Source: Hevea brasiliensis (Eukaryota; Streptophyta; Magnoliopsida; Malpighiales; Euphorbiaceae). From it: a stretch of DNA of 64,000 nt. The stretch covers positions 12,906,584 through 12,970,583 of the forward strand of contig NC_079505.1 in NCBI RefSeq assembly GCF_030052815.1, read 5' to 3'. Both the position numbers and the translations under genes were made by a program. The notes beneath the pieces were generated by a model. The model worked only from the letters and a program-made list of their open reading frames with translations, searched no databases and was not told the origin of the DNA. The stretch's first letter is position 1. Each line of letters opens with the position of its first letter. Positions 11,030-23,970 of the stretch are shown here, in pieces.

Positions 11030-12344
11030 TGTTAAAATATCACTTAAAATTTGCACCTTTAGAACATTTGGAACGATTTCGTAGTTTTGTCAGAATGAGA
11101 TCACATTGCGCAATAAATGTATTACCAATTCAAAGGTGGTGGCATCTGCAGAGAATCCTTTATCAACCATTTCATCAATAAGTAGTGTTGCCTCTGGTAT
11201 ATCTTTATGCCTGAGAAACCCTTGAATAATCACATTATAACAGCAACCATTCGGTAAACATCCACACTCTTCCATTCCTCTAAAAACTTTGTATGCTTCA
11301 TCTAGTAAACCTTCATTGCAAAGTCCTTTTATTATTATACTATATGTATAAACATCAGGTTGTAAACCTTTTTCAAAAAGCCTAGAAAACAATTCCTTGG
11401 CATCAGTAAGCCTCCCAGCTCTACACATACCATTAATCAAAATGTTATAGCTCACACAATTAACCTTCAACCGACTTTTTTCCATTGCTTTAAATAGTGT
11501 GAGTGCCTCATCAAGATTCCCCTTGTTTGCACAAGCCATTGAGAATAGTTGAGAAAGTTATTACATTTGGTTGTTGACCATAAGAACACATGCTCTTGAA
11601 AACCTCAAGTGCATTTCCAGTCCCTGACTTCCCATAATCCCTTTATAAAAGTAGTATAAGTAATTGATGTTGGGAACTACACTAGTTTTAAGCATTTCAT
11701 CAAAAAGTTTTGTTGCTTCATCTATCTTTCTGCTCTTGCAGTATCCATTAATCAAGATGTTGTAGCTACAGACATTAGCTATGCCACCACTTACCATTTG
11801 ATCAAATAATTTTGTAGCTTCATCCATTTGATTACACAGACAAAATCAATCCATCAATGAATTGTAGGTGATAACATCAGGCTTCACGCCTTTTTGGATC
11901 ATTATTTTCATCATTGCTTGAGCTTTTGAAACCAGTCCTTCCTTACAAAGAGTGTCCATCAATATATTTAAGGTAAAATGCTTGGTGATATGTTTTGCCC
12001 ATCCATTTCTTTCAACAAGGCCGAAGCTTGATTCCATTTGCCCAAATTGCAAATACCTTGAATTAAGCAATTGTAAGTGATGACATTAGGTGAAATGCCT
12101 CAATAATTAGCTTATCCTTGCAAAGGGCGTCCATAATTGCATTGTATGTCACAACATCTGGCTCACAACCTCTCTCACCCGTTCCCTTTAGCAACTCAAT
12201 AGCCACATTTGTTTTCCCACATTTACATAGAGCATTTACTATCACATTGTAGGTATGAACATTAGGTTGATATCCTCCAGTAACCATATCATTGAAAAAA
12301 TCTACTGCTCCATTGATTTTACCATCCATGCAGAGCCCATTAAT
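11030..12344 (-). pseudogene. PPR pseudogene B: 5'-deleted and frameshifted RFL copy
   Basis: Broken frames at 11090-11539, 11561-11827, 11846-12070 and 12063-12329 together cover PPR motifs 3 to 14 and the C-terminus. The presequence and motifs 1-2 are missing. The homology stops at 12344, in the middle of motif 3, and is replaced by AT-rich sequence that in the other unit set follows a small LTR remnant (55941 onward). Several small indels, including damage in motifs 6 and 9-10, disrupt the frame. Motifs 11-14 and the 3' flank are almost identical to gene D, whereas motifs 9-10 of D look like A. Confidence 0.9.
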
Positions 12345-13192
12345 TCTATTATAGGGAGAGGGATTAAAGATTTTATTATACGTAAAGTTGTTTCTAAGAG
12401 ATAATCACAAGGTAAAATTATTGCATATAAAATCAAAACTTCACTTTTATATATATATATATGAACTCTAATCATCTCTCCTAGCTTGGAAACCTAAAAA
12501 ATTTAATTTTTAATAAATACAACAGTTTTATATGTATTAAAGTTTTATTTGTAATATAATAGAATTATTAAAAATTAAAGGCTATTTTTTTGTTACATTA
12601 TTTTTTAAGGAACATTATTGTTTTTCTATAATATAATTTTATATTAAAAATTTTAATATTGCTCTTGAGTTATAATTGAATTAGAATTGAAATTTTAACC
12701 CTTTTCTTAAAATATATTATTTTTAATAGTCAGTTAAATTTAATTTTTTATTAATTTAAATAATAAAAATATAATTGTAACCAATATAAATACTTAAGGG
12801 TTTTTGTTAAATCTAATATTTTCCCTTCACATATTTATTTATATTATATATTATAGATAGATTATAAATAAATTATAGATAGATAGTGTAACAACTTTAT
12901 TTTTTTTTAAATAATAATAATAATATATTTTTAATTAATGTATTATTTTATTATTATAACATTTTATTCATCATGTTAAACTAATATTTTTTTCATGATA
13001 GTATTTTTTTTAAAGGAATATTATTTACATGCATTATTATTATTATTGTTATTATTATTAAATTAGATTGAATTTTTATTCTATAAAATTTTAGTGGGTA
13101 CTATTATTTTAAATATATTATTATCGTTATTTAGAAAATATTATTTATACATTTTACTAGTATGTAATTTAATTATATTACCCTGTTACTAG
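12345..13192. repeat. AT-rich duplicated segment (paralogue 55941-56805)
   Basis: No gene is visible. It is nearly identical to 55941-56805, including a small TA tract and AAT/TTA runs. Similarity ends abruptly at about 13192, which marks the right edge of unit set 1. Confidence 0.8.
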
Positions 13193-13279
13193 TATGCATC
13201 GATAAAGGTTGCAGCATATAATATAATAGGATCAGGTTTAAGTACCAATAACTCTGTTTCAGAAAAAAAAAAAAAAAGT

Positions 13280-13350
13280 ACCAATAACTCAGCATCATTA
13301 CAAAGACTTCGTCCATCTGTTGATCAGTATTGATTGTTCACTTAAATTTT
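13280..13350 (-). pseudogene. PPR relic F: remnant of the region after the stop codon
   Basis: The minus strand keeps the segment that follows and includes the stop region of the other PPR copies (the CTTCGTCCATCTGTTG stretch and the TTGATTGTT stretch). The coding part is gone: the next recognisable homology, at 13720, already belongs to the 5' flank. Confidence 0.5.
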
Positions 13351-14855
13351 TACTTCTCATGATTTTATTAAATTAGTTATAAAGCTTATATTAGAAATGA
13401 GTATAAGAAAAGAAAGTGAACAATATACAATAAAAACTAATTACCCCTTTCTTCACTTAATTAAATTATTATTATTATTATTATTATTATTATTTACTTA
13501 TAGAAGAAAGGGTCTCCATTTATATACATAATTGCAATTAAAGAAAATTATGCTAATTAAAAAAAAAAAAAAGCTTTTAGTTTCCAATAATTGTGTCAAG
13601 TCCGAGATTATCAAAAGATTGAAAAGATAACACATCTGTTAGAACCAACCATTCCCTAAATCCCCTATCCAAATATCTGTTCCATTTCTCTTATTCCCTC
13701 GTTCTGTTTTTTCTAGATAAAAAATAACAAAAAAAAAAAATTAATAAAAAATGGAATAAAAATACCATTAATTCACTTTTAATCTCATCTCAAAATTTAA
13801 AATCAAATTCAGCAAATATATAACAATTCAAGCAACAATATATGTTTTTAAAAAATTATTTAAGAAAATATTTTTAAGATTATATATATATATATTCAAA
13901 TTGTCTTTTATTCTTAAAATTAATTAAAATTATATTTTTATTATTTAAATTAATTTAAAATTCTTAATTTTAGAGTTAACATAAATTTAAAATTTTTAGT
14001 TCTATTTATACTTAATTTCAATTAAATATAAAATTTTACATGAAGTAATTAATTAAAATAAAATAATTAATAAATAAAAAATATAATTTTATTGTATTAC
14101 AATATTAACTAGTATCTTTCAAATTTATATTTACCATTAGTTATTTATTGTATATATTAAATTTAAATCTACTTAATTTTATTCCTATGTATATTTACAT
14201 TGTTACAAGTATGATTTTTTAAAAATTTTTATCATAGAGTTAGTATTATACCACTTATAAAATATTATCTCATGCATTAATAATAAATAAATGACTAATA
14301 TTAATAATATATTAACTAATTAGATTTATATTTATATTATTAATTTATCAATATTTTCCTATTTTTATTTTTTTTAACATTGAAAATAGTAGTGTTTATG
14401 ATTTTTATTCTTTTGAATAAAAATAAATTGATAAAAATTGAAATAAAAAAGATATTGTAAGAACCAAATCATATTGGAATAAATTTATTTTATTATGTTG
14501 ATATAGTTCTAATTTTTTATTAATAACAGAATCGAGAATCATATTATACTGAATCATTCTGGATACCAGATAAAAAAATAATTAAAACTGAAATTAATTT
14601 TATAAAAATATTTTTATATTTTTTTTAGAAATATAATATAAATTTTAAACATATAATACATATGGTGCATTTATAATAATAGACTGTATGCATTATAATA
14701 TATATACAAGTACAAATGAAGGACCAACTTTTAGAACTAATAAAAATATTCTTCTAAATATTAATAATATAAGTTTACATTTTTCCTTGTTTAAATTTTA
14801 TTTTTTAAAATTATTTCATAAAAATTTTGTTAAAATTTTAGTTTAGAATGAGAAA

Positions 14856-14857
<2 letters not shown>

Positions 14858-14925
<68 letters not shown>
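14858..14925. repeat. (AT)n microsatellite
   Basis: An uninterrupted alternating AT tract of about 68 bases inside the AT-rich region. Confidence 0.95.
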
Positions 14926-14929
<4 letters not shown>

Positions 14930-16677
14930 CATACATTATTAAATTTATATTTATATTTTGATCAATAATATATTTATAACATATAAAATATAATCTATGA
15001 TTTAAAAAAAAATACTTATTGCATATATTAAATAATTAATATATTAAATAGGTTTTAAAATTTTTTGGATTAAATTATATGACAATATAAAATTTTAAAA
15101 TTTCAATATAATAAAAATAAAAATTTTATAATGATTAACAAAAATTCATGTCAAAAATTATTTTATTTTCTAATTTTATAAATAATATACAATTTTATTA
15201 TGCAAGTTAACATTATTTTAAATTATGAAAAATTAAAATAAAATATATACAAATCAATTTTTTTTTAAAAAAAGTAAAATAATAAATTTTAAATGAATTA
15301 AATTTAATGAACTAATTTGTATTTATTATTAATTTATTTTAATTTTTAAACTTTTTCACCCATTTATATTTTTAAACTTATTATTATATTTTTTTATTAT
15401 ATAACCTTTAAGTTTATAATTAAGTTAATATTATATGTTAATAATATAACATAGAACTTTGATCAAATAGAAAAAATTTAAGTTGATAAATACTTTTATT
15501 TATATAATCAATTAAAATAACATTAAAATCAATATTTCAATTTAAATAATTAAATATAATATTTATAATATTATAATAATATTATATAATATATAAAAGA
15601 TTAATAAAAATTATATAAAAATTAATGAATTTTTATAAAATTTTATAATATTTACAACTCTTATAAAATTATTAAGAACCAAAAAATAGTTATAATGGTA
15701 ATAATATAATTTATTGTTATAATTAAGTTTTGCGCTTGCTTTCCATACATGTGATATAATTTAATAAAAATTGACCTATTTTATTAAATTCATGAAATAA
15801 ATTACTCAAATTTACAGTTTTGAATTTAATTATCCATAATTATCAATTTTAGAAAATAAATTAAACTTTATTCTCCTATGTTTATTATCACTTTTGTGAT
15901 TTTAGTTGATATTTTTTTTTAATTTTTATTTTTATTTTCTTCATATTTAATTGAACTTTGCTAATTGTTATGTATTACCATCATTAGGAAGATAATAAGA
16001 ACCATAATTATTAAATCTAAACCAAATCAACCAGTAGAATTAGTGACTTATCCTTTAAATTAGTCCGAGTTTATAATTAAATCAGGCAATAAATTGATCC
16101 AACGATTAAACCGATGTGACTCTACTGATTCAATTATTTAATAAATCTTTTTTTTTTATTATTAGTATAAGAAATTAAACTTAAAATCTCATAAAAAGTC
16201 ATTAAAATCAAAATTAATTGAGTTAATTTAATAATTATGTATTTTTTATTTCGGTATATTTATATTTTTGTTAATGTATGCTTAATATTTCATAAAAACT
16301 AAAAAGAGAATTATATATTTATAGAAATTTTTATACATTATATTGCTTGAATATTTTTATATAAAATTTAAAAATATTATTAAATTTTATTAAATATAAC
16401 TTAATAGGTGTTAAAGTTTCATATTAAATAATTAAAATTTAATTAATTATATTTATTTATATTATAGGTATCATATTTAATTAATTTATATATATTTAAT
16501 TAATTTTTAATGATCTGAGCTATTAACTCACTTATTGAAATATTGACCCACTCACTCGTTTAAGTGAAATATTAATCCATTCACCCAATCTCTTCACCGG
16601 ATTAAATATAAAATATAGAGGGCCAAGTTTAATAACATTGATAAAAAAATTGTGTTTTGAGCCAACAAATTTCAGAA

Positions 16678-16746
<69 letters not shown>
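16678..16746. repeat. (AAT)n microsatellite abutting an LTR
   Basis: About 23 AAT units end exactly where the TGTAACACCCC terminus of an LTR begins. Confidence 0.95.
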
Positions 16747-17171
16747 TGTAACACCCCAAAAATTTTAAATTTTATTATTTTATGAGCATTTTTGGTATTT
16801 TAATTTTATTTAAATTTTAGGAATTTTTTTGAGATTTTTCGGATTTTAAAAATCGGGTTCGATTTTCCGAAAATATAAACTTTGATGAATTTTAAAAATT
16901 AATTTAAAGACCACGTGGCAAAACTAAAAATATATTTGGAGTCTACGTATTTTTCTGAGTTTTCTGGAATTTTTTCGGAATTTTTGGACCTCGTTTTCGG
17001 TCCCGATGCAGAGTAAAAATTCAAAATTTTGTATCTTGAATCGGACCGGCCGAATCGAACCGGACCGGATCGGACCGGTTGAATCGGACCGGCCTTTTCC
17101 TTTTTCTTCTTCCCTTCCCCGCGCGCGTCGTTCCCTCTTCCTTTTCTCTCTCTTTTCTCTCTCCTCCCTCT
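16747..17171 (+). mobile_element. Truncated 5' LTR of the Tekay composite
   Basis: It starts TGTAACACCCC and matches the first 0.4 kb of the full LTR at 21620. It then jumps directly into gag sequence that in the second copy (from about 24770) lies over 500 bases inside the element. About 2.2 kb of LTR plus leader, PBS and gag N-terminus have been deleted. Confidence 0.85.
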
Positions 17172-18180
17172 CTTCAAGAAGTTGGTGCCTGGTGCTTATG
17201 ATGTGTCAGACGATGCATATCGGTTTTTGGATTCTATGACAGGCGGGAGCAGTCTGATTGGTGATAGAAGACTGATAAAGTGTATGCAGCATGTCATGGG
17301 GCCTATGCCTAGACAATGGATGAATGACTACGTGTTACCCCGGATGGAGGGTTTGACATGGGCTCAGTTTGTGGAACTTTTTATCAATCGATTTGTGCCA
17401 GAAAGCTTCAGAGATCAGAAGCAGTGGGCCTTTGAGGCCTTAAGATAGAATGGCAGGTCTGTAGATGAATATGCTACAGAATTTGTGGAATTGAGCAGAT
17501 ATGCCCCTGCAGCAGTAGCTACAGAAACTATGAAGGTGAAGAGATTCCTAAAGGGGCTTGACAGGAGGTATGCGAACCTGGCCATGATGTCTAATCAGTC
17601 TTTTGATGTGGTGGTTGATCGAGCCAGACAAATTGAGATTAGCTATGCGGATGACAAATGAAGAGCAAAGAAAAAGCAGGCGAGGGTTCCTCGGTGTCCC
17701 TTCCATGGGTACTCGGACGGTGGTGGCGAGTAATTACAGAGGAAAAAGTAGGAACGAGAAGAGTGGTTTTAGACACAAACCTCGAGGATTCGCACCGAGT
17801 GCGGATCCAAGCGGTGGTCACGATTCGAGTGCAGTTCAGATCCTCCTTGGCACCTTGTGCACAAAGTGTGGAAGAGGACATTCAGACCTTGTTTGATGGG
17901 ATCAGAGTATGCTTGTGTGTGGCCAACCAGTCACTTTGCTAGAGAATGCCCGTTTTGATGAGCCACGATGGGGTCACAGGTTCATTGCAAATGTTCCTCG
18001 CCATTGTATCCGGTGCTTCCAACATGGCGATCGATCGATGTGGCAGGCCGAGGACAAGGGGATGTGGATTTGGAGGCGGTCAGAGGTAGAAGTCGTGATC
18101 GTGGTTACGCCACTCGGGGTAGGGGTCAAGCTCGGTTTTCACCCCGACCCACCAGATGCTCGAGCTTCCAATGCGCCAGG
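17172..18180 (+). pseudogene. gag (first copy), damaged
   Basis: This encodes the retrotransposon gag domain (WMNDYVLPRMEGLTWAQFVE and later LKGLDRRYANLAMMSNQ) with its N-terminus missing. An in-frame amber stop follows FEALR at about 17446, and the identical stop is in the second gag copy. Downstream, the serine- and glycine-rich linker and the CCHC knuckle are wrecked by many one- to three-base changes. Compared with the cleaner copy at 24636-25858, these concentrate at CAG, CTG and CCGG-like sites. Confidence 0.85.
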
Positions 18181-19480
18181 TGTATTCTTCTCAGTCCTTC
18201 TTATGAGGCTCGTGTTTTGATAGATCCGGGTGCTACGCACTCATTTGTCTCCCCTGTGTTTGCCATGAGGTTGGGTAGAAACCCTACAACCTTAGAATGT
18301 CCTTTGTCGGTAGCTACCCCGCTTAGTGACAACATAGATGTAGATATGGTTTTTCCGGGTAGCCCAGTAGTAGTGGATGGAAAGATCCTCCCAGCAGACT
18401 TGGTTCCTCTACCAGTGATAGATTTCGATGTAATCTTGGGGATGGATTGGTTGGCAACTCATTATGCCACTTTAGACTGCAGGAACAAAAAGGTGTATTT
18501 CCACATACCTGGTGTGGAAGAATTTAGCTTTGATGGTGACAGGAGCGTGGCTCCATATAATTTGGTGTCAGCAATTAGTGCTAGAAAAATGTTGAGGCGT
18601 GGATGCCAAGGGTATTTGGCATTGGTGAGAGATACATCTATAGAAGGTGTCAGAATGGAAAATGTTCCTGTTGTCAGAGAATTTATGGATGTCTTCTCAG
18701 AGGAGCTTCCAGGGTTGCCACCAGGAAGGGAAATAGAGTTTTGCATTGATGTTGTGCCGGGTACAAACCCCATATCCATGCCACCTTACAGGATGGCACC
18801 AGCAGAATTGAAAGAGCTGAAGGAGCAACTACAGGAGCTTTTGGACAAGGGTTTTATACGTCCGAGCACTTCACCCTGGGGTGCTCCTGTTCTATTTGTT
18901 AGAAAGAAGGATGGGTCATTGAGGTTGTGCATTGACTATAGACAGCTGAACAAGGTGACTGTGAAGAACAAGTATCCACTTCCTCGGATCGATGATCTGT
19001 TTGATCACTCAAGGGGCTAGATTCTTTTCCAAGATAGACCTGCGATCAGGCTACCATCAATTGAGAATCAGGAATGAGGACGTGTCCAAAACGGCATTCA
19101 GGACAAGGTATGGTCATTATGAGTTCTTGGTGATGTCTTTTGGACTCACTAATGCACCAGCAGCCTTCATGGACTTGATGAACAGGGTGTTCAAGCCATT
19201 TTTGGACCGTTTTGTCATCGTATTTATAGATGACATTTTGGTATACTCTCGGACCGAGGAAGAACACGTGTGGCACTTGAGGATGGTGTTGCAGACTTTG
19301 AGGGAGCACCAGCTATACGCTAAATTTTTGAAATGTGAATTTTGGCTAGAAAGCATCTCATTCTTGGGACACGTGGTTTCTAGTGACGGTATTCAAGTGG
19401 ATCCCAAGAAAATTGAAGTCAGAATCGATTGGCTTAGGCCTACAAATACCACCGAGGTGCGAAGTTTTCGGGTTTAGCTG
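18181..19480 (+). pseudogene. Protease and reverse transcriptase part of pol, damaged
   Basis: The aspartic protease motif is DPGATHSF (18223 onward), with Pro in place of the more usual Ser or Thr after the catalytic Asp, a variant I believe occurs in other plant gypsy elements. RT begins around [16 protein letters not shown] and includes [25 protein letters not shown] and the catalytic FIDDILVYS (19223 onward). A frameshift near 19000 separates the fingers region from the palm. A second break lies after 19477 in the RT connection. Confidence 0.9.
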
Positions 19481-19569
19481 GCTACTACTGAGCGCTGTGT
19501 AAGATTTCTCCGGGATAGCGGCTCCCAACTAAGTTGACCAGAAGAATGTTCCATTCATTTGGACAGATG

Positions 19570-21560
19570 ACCGTGAGGTGAGTTTCCGTGCTTAAGGAGT
19601 GTCTAACCACCGCCTCGTGTTGACACTACCCGTGAGTGGTGAAGGATACACTGTATTGTGACGCCTCCAGAGTTGGCCTAGGGTGTGTTTTGATGCAGAA
19701 TGGAAAGGTAGTGGCTTATGCTTCAAGGCAGCTGAAGAGGCATGAGCAGAACTACCCCACCCATGATTTGGAAATGGCGGCTGTAGTCTTTGCACTTAAA
19801 ATCTGGAGACACTACCTATATGGTGAAGTGTGCGAGATATACACCGACCACAAGAGTTTAAAGTATATCTTCCAACAGAGGGATTTAAACTTGAGACAGA
19901 GGAGATGGATGGAGCTTCTGAAAGACTATGATTGCACCATCCAGTACCACCCTGGGAAGGCCAATGTTGTAGCAGATGCTTTGAGCAGAAAATCTTCTGG
20001 CAGTTTGGCGCACATTTCAGTAGAGAAGAGACCATTGATTCAGAAGGTACATGAGTTGATGGATCAGGGTTTAATCCTAGATCTTTCAGATGAGGGGGTA
20101 TTGTTGGCTCACTTTTCAGTGAGGCCAGACTTGAGGGACAGAGTTAGAGTTTCCCAGCACAGAGACCAACAATTGATGAAAATCATAGAAAGAGTACAGC
20201 AAGGTGAAGGTGGTGAGTTTGGATTTGCCAATGATGGCGCCCTAGTGCAAGGTTCTAGGATATGTGTGCCCGATGTGGACAACCTCAGGAATGAAATCAT
20301 GCAAGAGGCACACTACACACTGTACAGTGTCCACCCAGGTTCCACCAAGATGTACCATGACGTGAAAGATAGCTATTGGTGGAATGGCATGAAGAGAGAC
20401 ATAGCAGACTTTGTGTCCAAGTACTTGACTTGTCAGAAGGTGAAGTTTGAACACCAGAGACCATCAGGGAAGCTGCAAGAGCTCCCTATCCCGTAATGGA
20501 AGTGGGAAATGATCACTATGGATTTTGTGATCAAGGTTGCCTCGTACCACGCGAGGATATGATTCGATATGGGTAATTGTAGACCGCTTGACCAAATCAG
20601 CTCACTTCTTACCTGTGAAGACTACATATTCTGTGGCACAGTATGCCCGGCTCTACATTCGAGAAATAGTCAGATTGCACGGAGTTCCGGCTTCCATAAT
20701 ATCTGACAGAGGGCCCCAGTTCACTTCTCGGTTTTGGAGAAAGTTGCAGGAGGCACTTGGCACAGAGTTGAACTTCAGTACGGCTTTCCACCCTCGCATG
20801 CACGGACAAATTGAAAGGACAATCCAAACATCGAAGACATGCTTCGCATGAGTGTCTTGGATTTTGGAGGTCAATGGGATGAGCAAATAGCTTTGGTGGA
20901 GTTTGCCTACAACAACAGCTTATCACTCCAAAGATAGGGATGGCACCCTATGAGGCACTATATGGAAGAAAGTGTAGGTCTCCTCTGTGTTGGACAGAAA
21001 TGGGGGAAGCGAAGGTACATGATGTAGACCTAGTGCAGTACACTTCAGAAGTAGTTCCTTTAATCAAGGAACGACTGAAAACAGCTTTCAGTAGGCAGAA
21101 GAGTTATGCAGACCCCAGACGGAGGGATGTGGAGTTTGCAGTGGGCGACTATGTATTCCTGAAGGTTTCTCCAATGAAGGGAGTCATGAGATTTGGAAAG
21201 AAGGGCAAGTTGGCACCTCGGTATATCGGACCTTTGAGGTTACCGATAGAGTTGAGCAGCTTGCTCACCGCTGGAGCTACCACCCAACCTTTCTCACGCT
21301 CATCCCATGTTTCACATCTCCATGCTCAGAAATACATTCCCGATCCTTCTCATGTAATCGCAATGGATGTAATAGAGCTAAAGGAGAACTTGACGTTTGA
21401 GGAGCAACTCAGAGCCATAGTGGACTACCAAGTGAGATAGTGAGATCAAAACAGATCCCTATGGTTAAGGTTTTGTGGAGGAGTCGATCGGTGGAAGAGT
21501 GCACTGGAGTCGAACGGGACATGCGTAGCAAGTACCCTTATCTGTTCAATGTATAGTAAT
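19570..21560 (+). pseudogene. RNase H and integrase part of pol, damaged
   Basis: RNase H reads [20 protein letters not shown] and later [11 protein letters not shown]. The integrase zinc-binding region has a His pair (AHYTL...SVHPGS) and a Cys pair (LTCQKVKF). The core has the first Asp in IVDRLTKSAHFLP, the second in ISDRGPQFTSRFW and the Glu in GQIERTIQT. A stop at about 20494 and frameshifts near 20535, 20850 and 21235 interrupt the frame. The C-terminal part includes [14 protein letters not shown] sequence, [13 protein letters not shown] and a chromodomain-like end with the stop codon at about 21556. Confidence 0.9.
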
Positions 21561-21605
21561 GTGCTTTATTCTGCCTTGTGTAAAAATTCAAGGACGAATT
21601 TTCTG

Positions 21606-21619
21606 TAAGGGGGGAAGAA
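21606..21619 (+). other. Polypurine tract of the Tekay element
   Basis: The purine run AAGGGGGGAAGAA lies directly before the TGTAACACC terminus of the LTR. It primes plus-strand DNA synthesis in LTR elements. The same arrangement is at 41909-41922 and, on the minus strand, at 62671-62683. Confidence 0.85.
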
Positions 21620-21783
21620 TGTAACACCCCAAAAATTTTATATTTTATTATTTTATGAGCATTTTTGGTATTTTAATTTTATTTAAATTTTAGGAATTTT
21701 TTTGAGATTTTTCGGATTTTAAAAATCGGGTTCGATTTTTCGAAAATATAAACTTTGATGAATTTTAAAAATTAATTTAAAGA

Positions 21784-21810
21784 CCACGTGGCAAAACTAA
21801 AAATATATTT
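21784..21810 (+). promoter_or_regulatory. G-box and TATA-like box in the LTR U3
   Basis: A perfect palindrome CCACGTGG (21784-21791), the plant G-box core bound by bZIP and bHLH factors, lies 13 bases before TATATTT. The pair is kept in every long LTR in the window and is absent from the short LTRs of 34722-43645. The promoter role is inferred from position and motif. Confidence 0.5.
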
Positions 21811-23410
21811 GGAGTATACGTATTTTTCTCGAAGTTTTCAAATTTTTCGAATTTTTGGACCTCGTTGCTCCCGATGCTGAGTAAAAATTCAAAATTTTGT
21901 ATATTGAATTGACCGCCGAATCGAACTGACCGATCGGACTGGCCGAATCGGACCGGCCTTTTCCTTTTTCTTCTTCCCTTCCTCGCTGCTCCTCCCTCTT
22001 CCTTTTCTCTCTTTTCTCTCTCCTCCCCGCCACCGCCACCACCTCCCACTACCACTCCCAACAACCACGCCGCCACTCTCTCCCCAGCCGGCCGCCTCCC
22101 CAAACGGCCGAAAACCGGGCGCGAATCCCCTCCCTCGCACGCGCGGCGTTTCGGCTTCCTCGGCCAAAATCCGGCCGATCTGGCCCCAATTGGATCGGGT
22201 CTTGTGTTTAAAATCATCTACTCGGTGAGAGCTTTCCATAGACACCAAGAACGCCGAAATCCATCAAGCGGTTTGTCCAATTTTTGCTCGGGAAGTTTTT
22301 AGCCAATTTCGACTTTTGGGCTAGATTTCTCGAAAATCGTGAATCCCACGAGAAAACCGAGGGTACCAGCACGCTCCACTCGTCGAGAGCTTCGTGGCGC
22401 CATAAATTTCAAATTTTTCGACACCGCTTTTTCTGGGTCCCACGAACTTCGCAGTTGTTTTTCCGAGCATTTAATGAGCTTAGAAAATTCTGAAAAATTT
22501 ATGTACTAACCCCCGTGTTATGGGCTTCGTGTAGGTATCCTCGATTCGCGAAATTCGACGATTGACCGGTGCGAAATTCGGCCAGACAGATGCACTGCAC
22601 GAAAAAGTCTCCGAATTGGACCGAGGTTTTGGCTAGCCCCCCATTGTCAGACGTCCCGAGCGCGTTCCCAAAGTCGGAATCGGCAAAGGTAAACCCAAAC
22701 CTTGCTTTTTCGTAATTTTCTAGTGCTTAAATAGGATTAAAAATCCATAAAATATTCGTGGTAGCTTAGAAAATTATGATTCTTTTTGCAATAGCTTAGT
22801 AATATTGCTAAGGACCGCGGGACAAAGTTTTAGAATTTTTAGAGCTTATTTGGGCAGTTTTTGCAAAAATGGTCAATTATAAGGACTAAATTGAAATATT
22901 ACATACTGTGATGGATGATTGATTTGATAGGCCCAGGAGGGGCTGTGTGATATGATTGAGCTGTGGATATATGGATTGTAAATATAGAAGTGTGTTTTGA
23001 GCCATTTTGCAGGTTGGGTAGGTCCTAGGTATAGGGAAGACTCTGCCGGATTTTCGGCACGACTTATGACGTATTGGTCTTTTTTCTTTGTTTGTATTGA
23101 GTCAAATTTATTAAATGATTGTAATAAAATTGTCAGGTGAGCCGGGACAGCCTTCTTCCTCCGCCCAGCCGCCACAGTGATTGTCGTCAAGTCTGTGAGT
23201 AAAATATTAATTTTAATTGTAATTTCGATATTATTATATGTTCAGCATGCCCATGCATCACTTATATGCATATATTTATGTAGTTAAACTCTAGGCACGA
23301 TTTATGATGCATTGATAACTGTTAAAGTGCCATGATGTTGTTGTGGTAATTTAGAGCAGTTTACGTGCGTTGGCGTGCGTGTGATGTGGTGTGGACTATG
23401 GATAGGACGG

Positions 23411-23540
23411 GTAGTCACGGCTTGAGTTCTTCGCTGGGACCCGATCCTTCGAGGGGTAGTCACGGCTTGAGTTCTTCGCTGGGACCCTCGATTTGGTTTA
23501 TTAAGCGAAAGTCCGGCTTGAGTTCTTCGCTAGCACCAGG
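23411..23540 (+). repeat. Tandem repeat inside the LTR
   Basis: Two near-perfect units start at 23411 and 23456 (period 45), sharing CACGGCTTGAGTTCTTCGCT, and a degenerate third unit starts at 23511. The array is conserved in all LTRs of the family on both strands. Confidence 0.85.
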
Positions 23541-23970
23541 TTGGATTTAAGAGAGCTGTATAGGGGATCAGCTCCCATATGTTATAATTGATGCTACAGG
23601 GTGCGTGAGTGCTCCAAATTACCTTTTTGATGTTATGATGTGAAAATGATGTTGATGTTGCATTTCACTCTACAGGGTGCATTAGTTTTAGATAGTTATA
23701 GAGATTATGGTTAAAATTGATATTTTACTCTCTGAGTCGAACGCTCACTCCTGTTCAAAAATTTTTACAGGCCACAGGAGGATTTTTTTTTTTTTTTAGG
23801 TTAACCTGCTTTCTCCCTCGCAGGTCAATTATTACTGTTTGTATAAACTTGTTAAATCTTAGAATTTCCGCATGTGTTAGAAATGTTTATTTGATTTGGG
23901 TCTGTAAACTAAATTATTATTTTGGGACCTGTAAACTTAATATGCTATGCATGTTTGATGGATTGGATGA

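Larger units (their letters stand above)
13193..16677. other. AT-rich region with relic PPR 5' flank
   Basis: No gene is visible. Segments 13720-13885 and 15735-15990 match parts of the 5' flank of gene A (about 5870-5990 and 6100-6260). They are in the order expected for a sixth decayed unit that has been split by about 1.85 kb of low-complexity AT-rich DNA. Confidence 0.5.

Noticed and set aside
16532..16759. Open frame encoding a long poly-tyrosine run
   Set aside because: It is a translation of the AAT microsatellite and flanking AT-rich DNA. It has no conservation or domain.
21777..22248. Overlapping Arg, Gly and Glu-rich frames in the GC-rich LTR block, repeated at 44179-44754, 53088-53535, 61529-61941 and 62108-62519
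   Set aside because: They are open in several frames on both strands because of low-complexity GC and CT content, and they differ between LTR copies by frameshifts. They are LTR sequence, not genes.
23411..23540. Regular repeats that could suggest a CRISPR array
   Set aside because: Only two to three units, no unique spacers, and inside a plant LTR.
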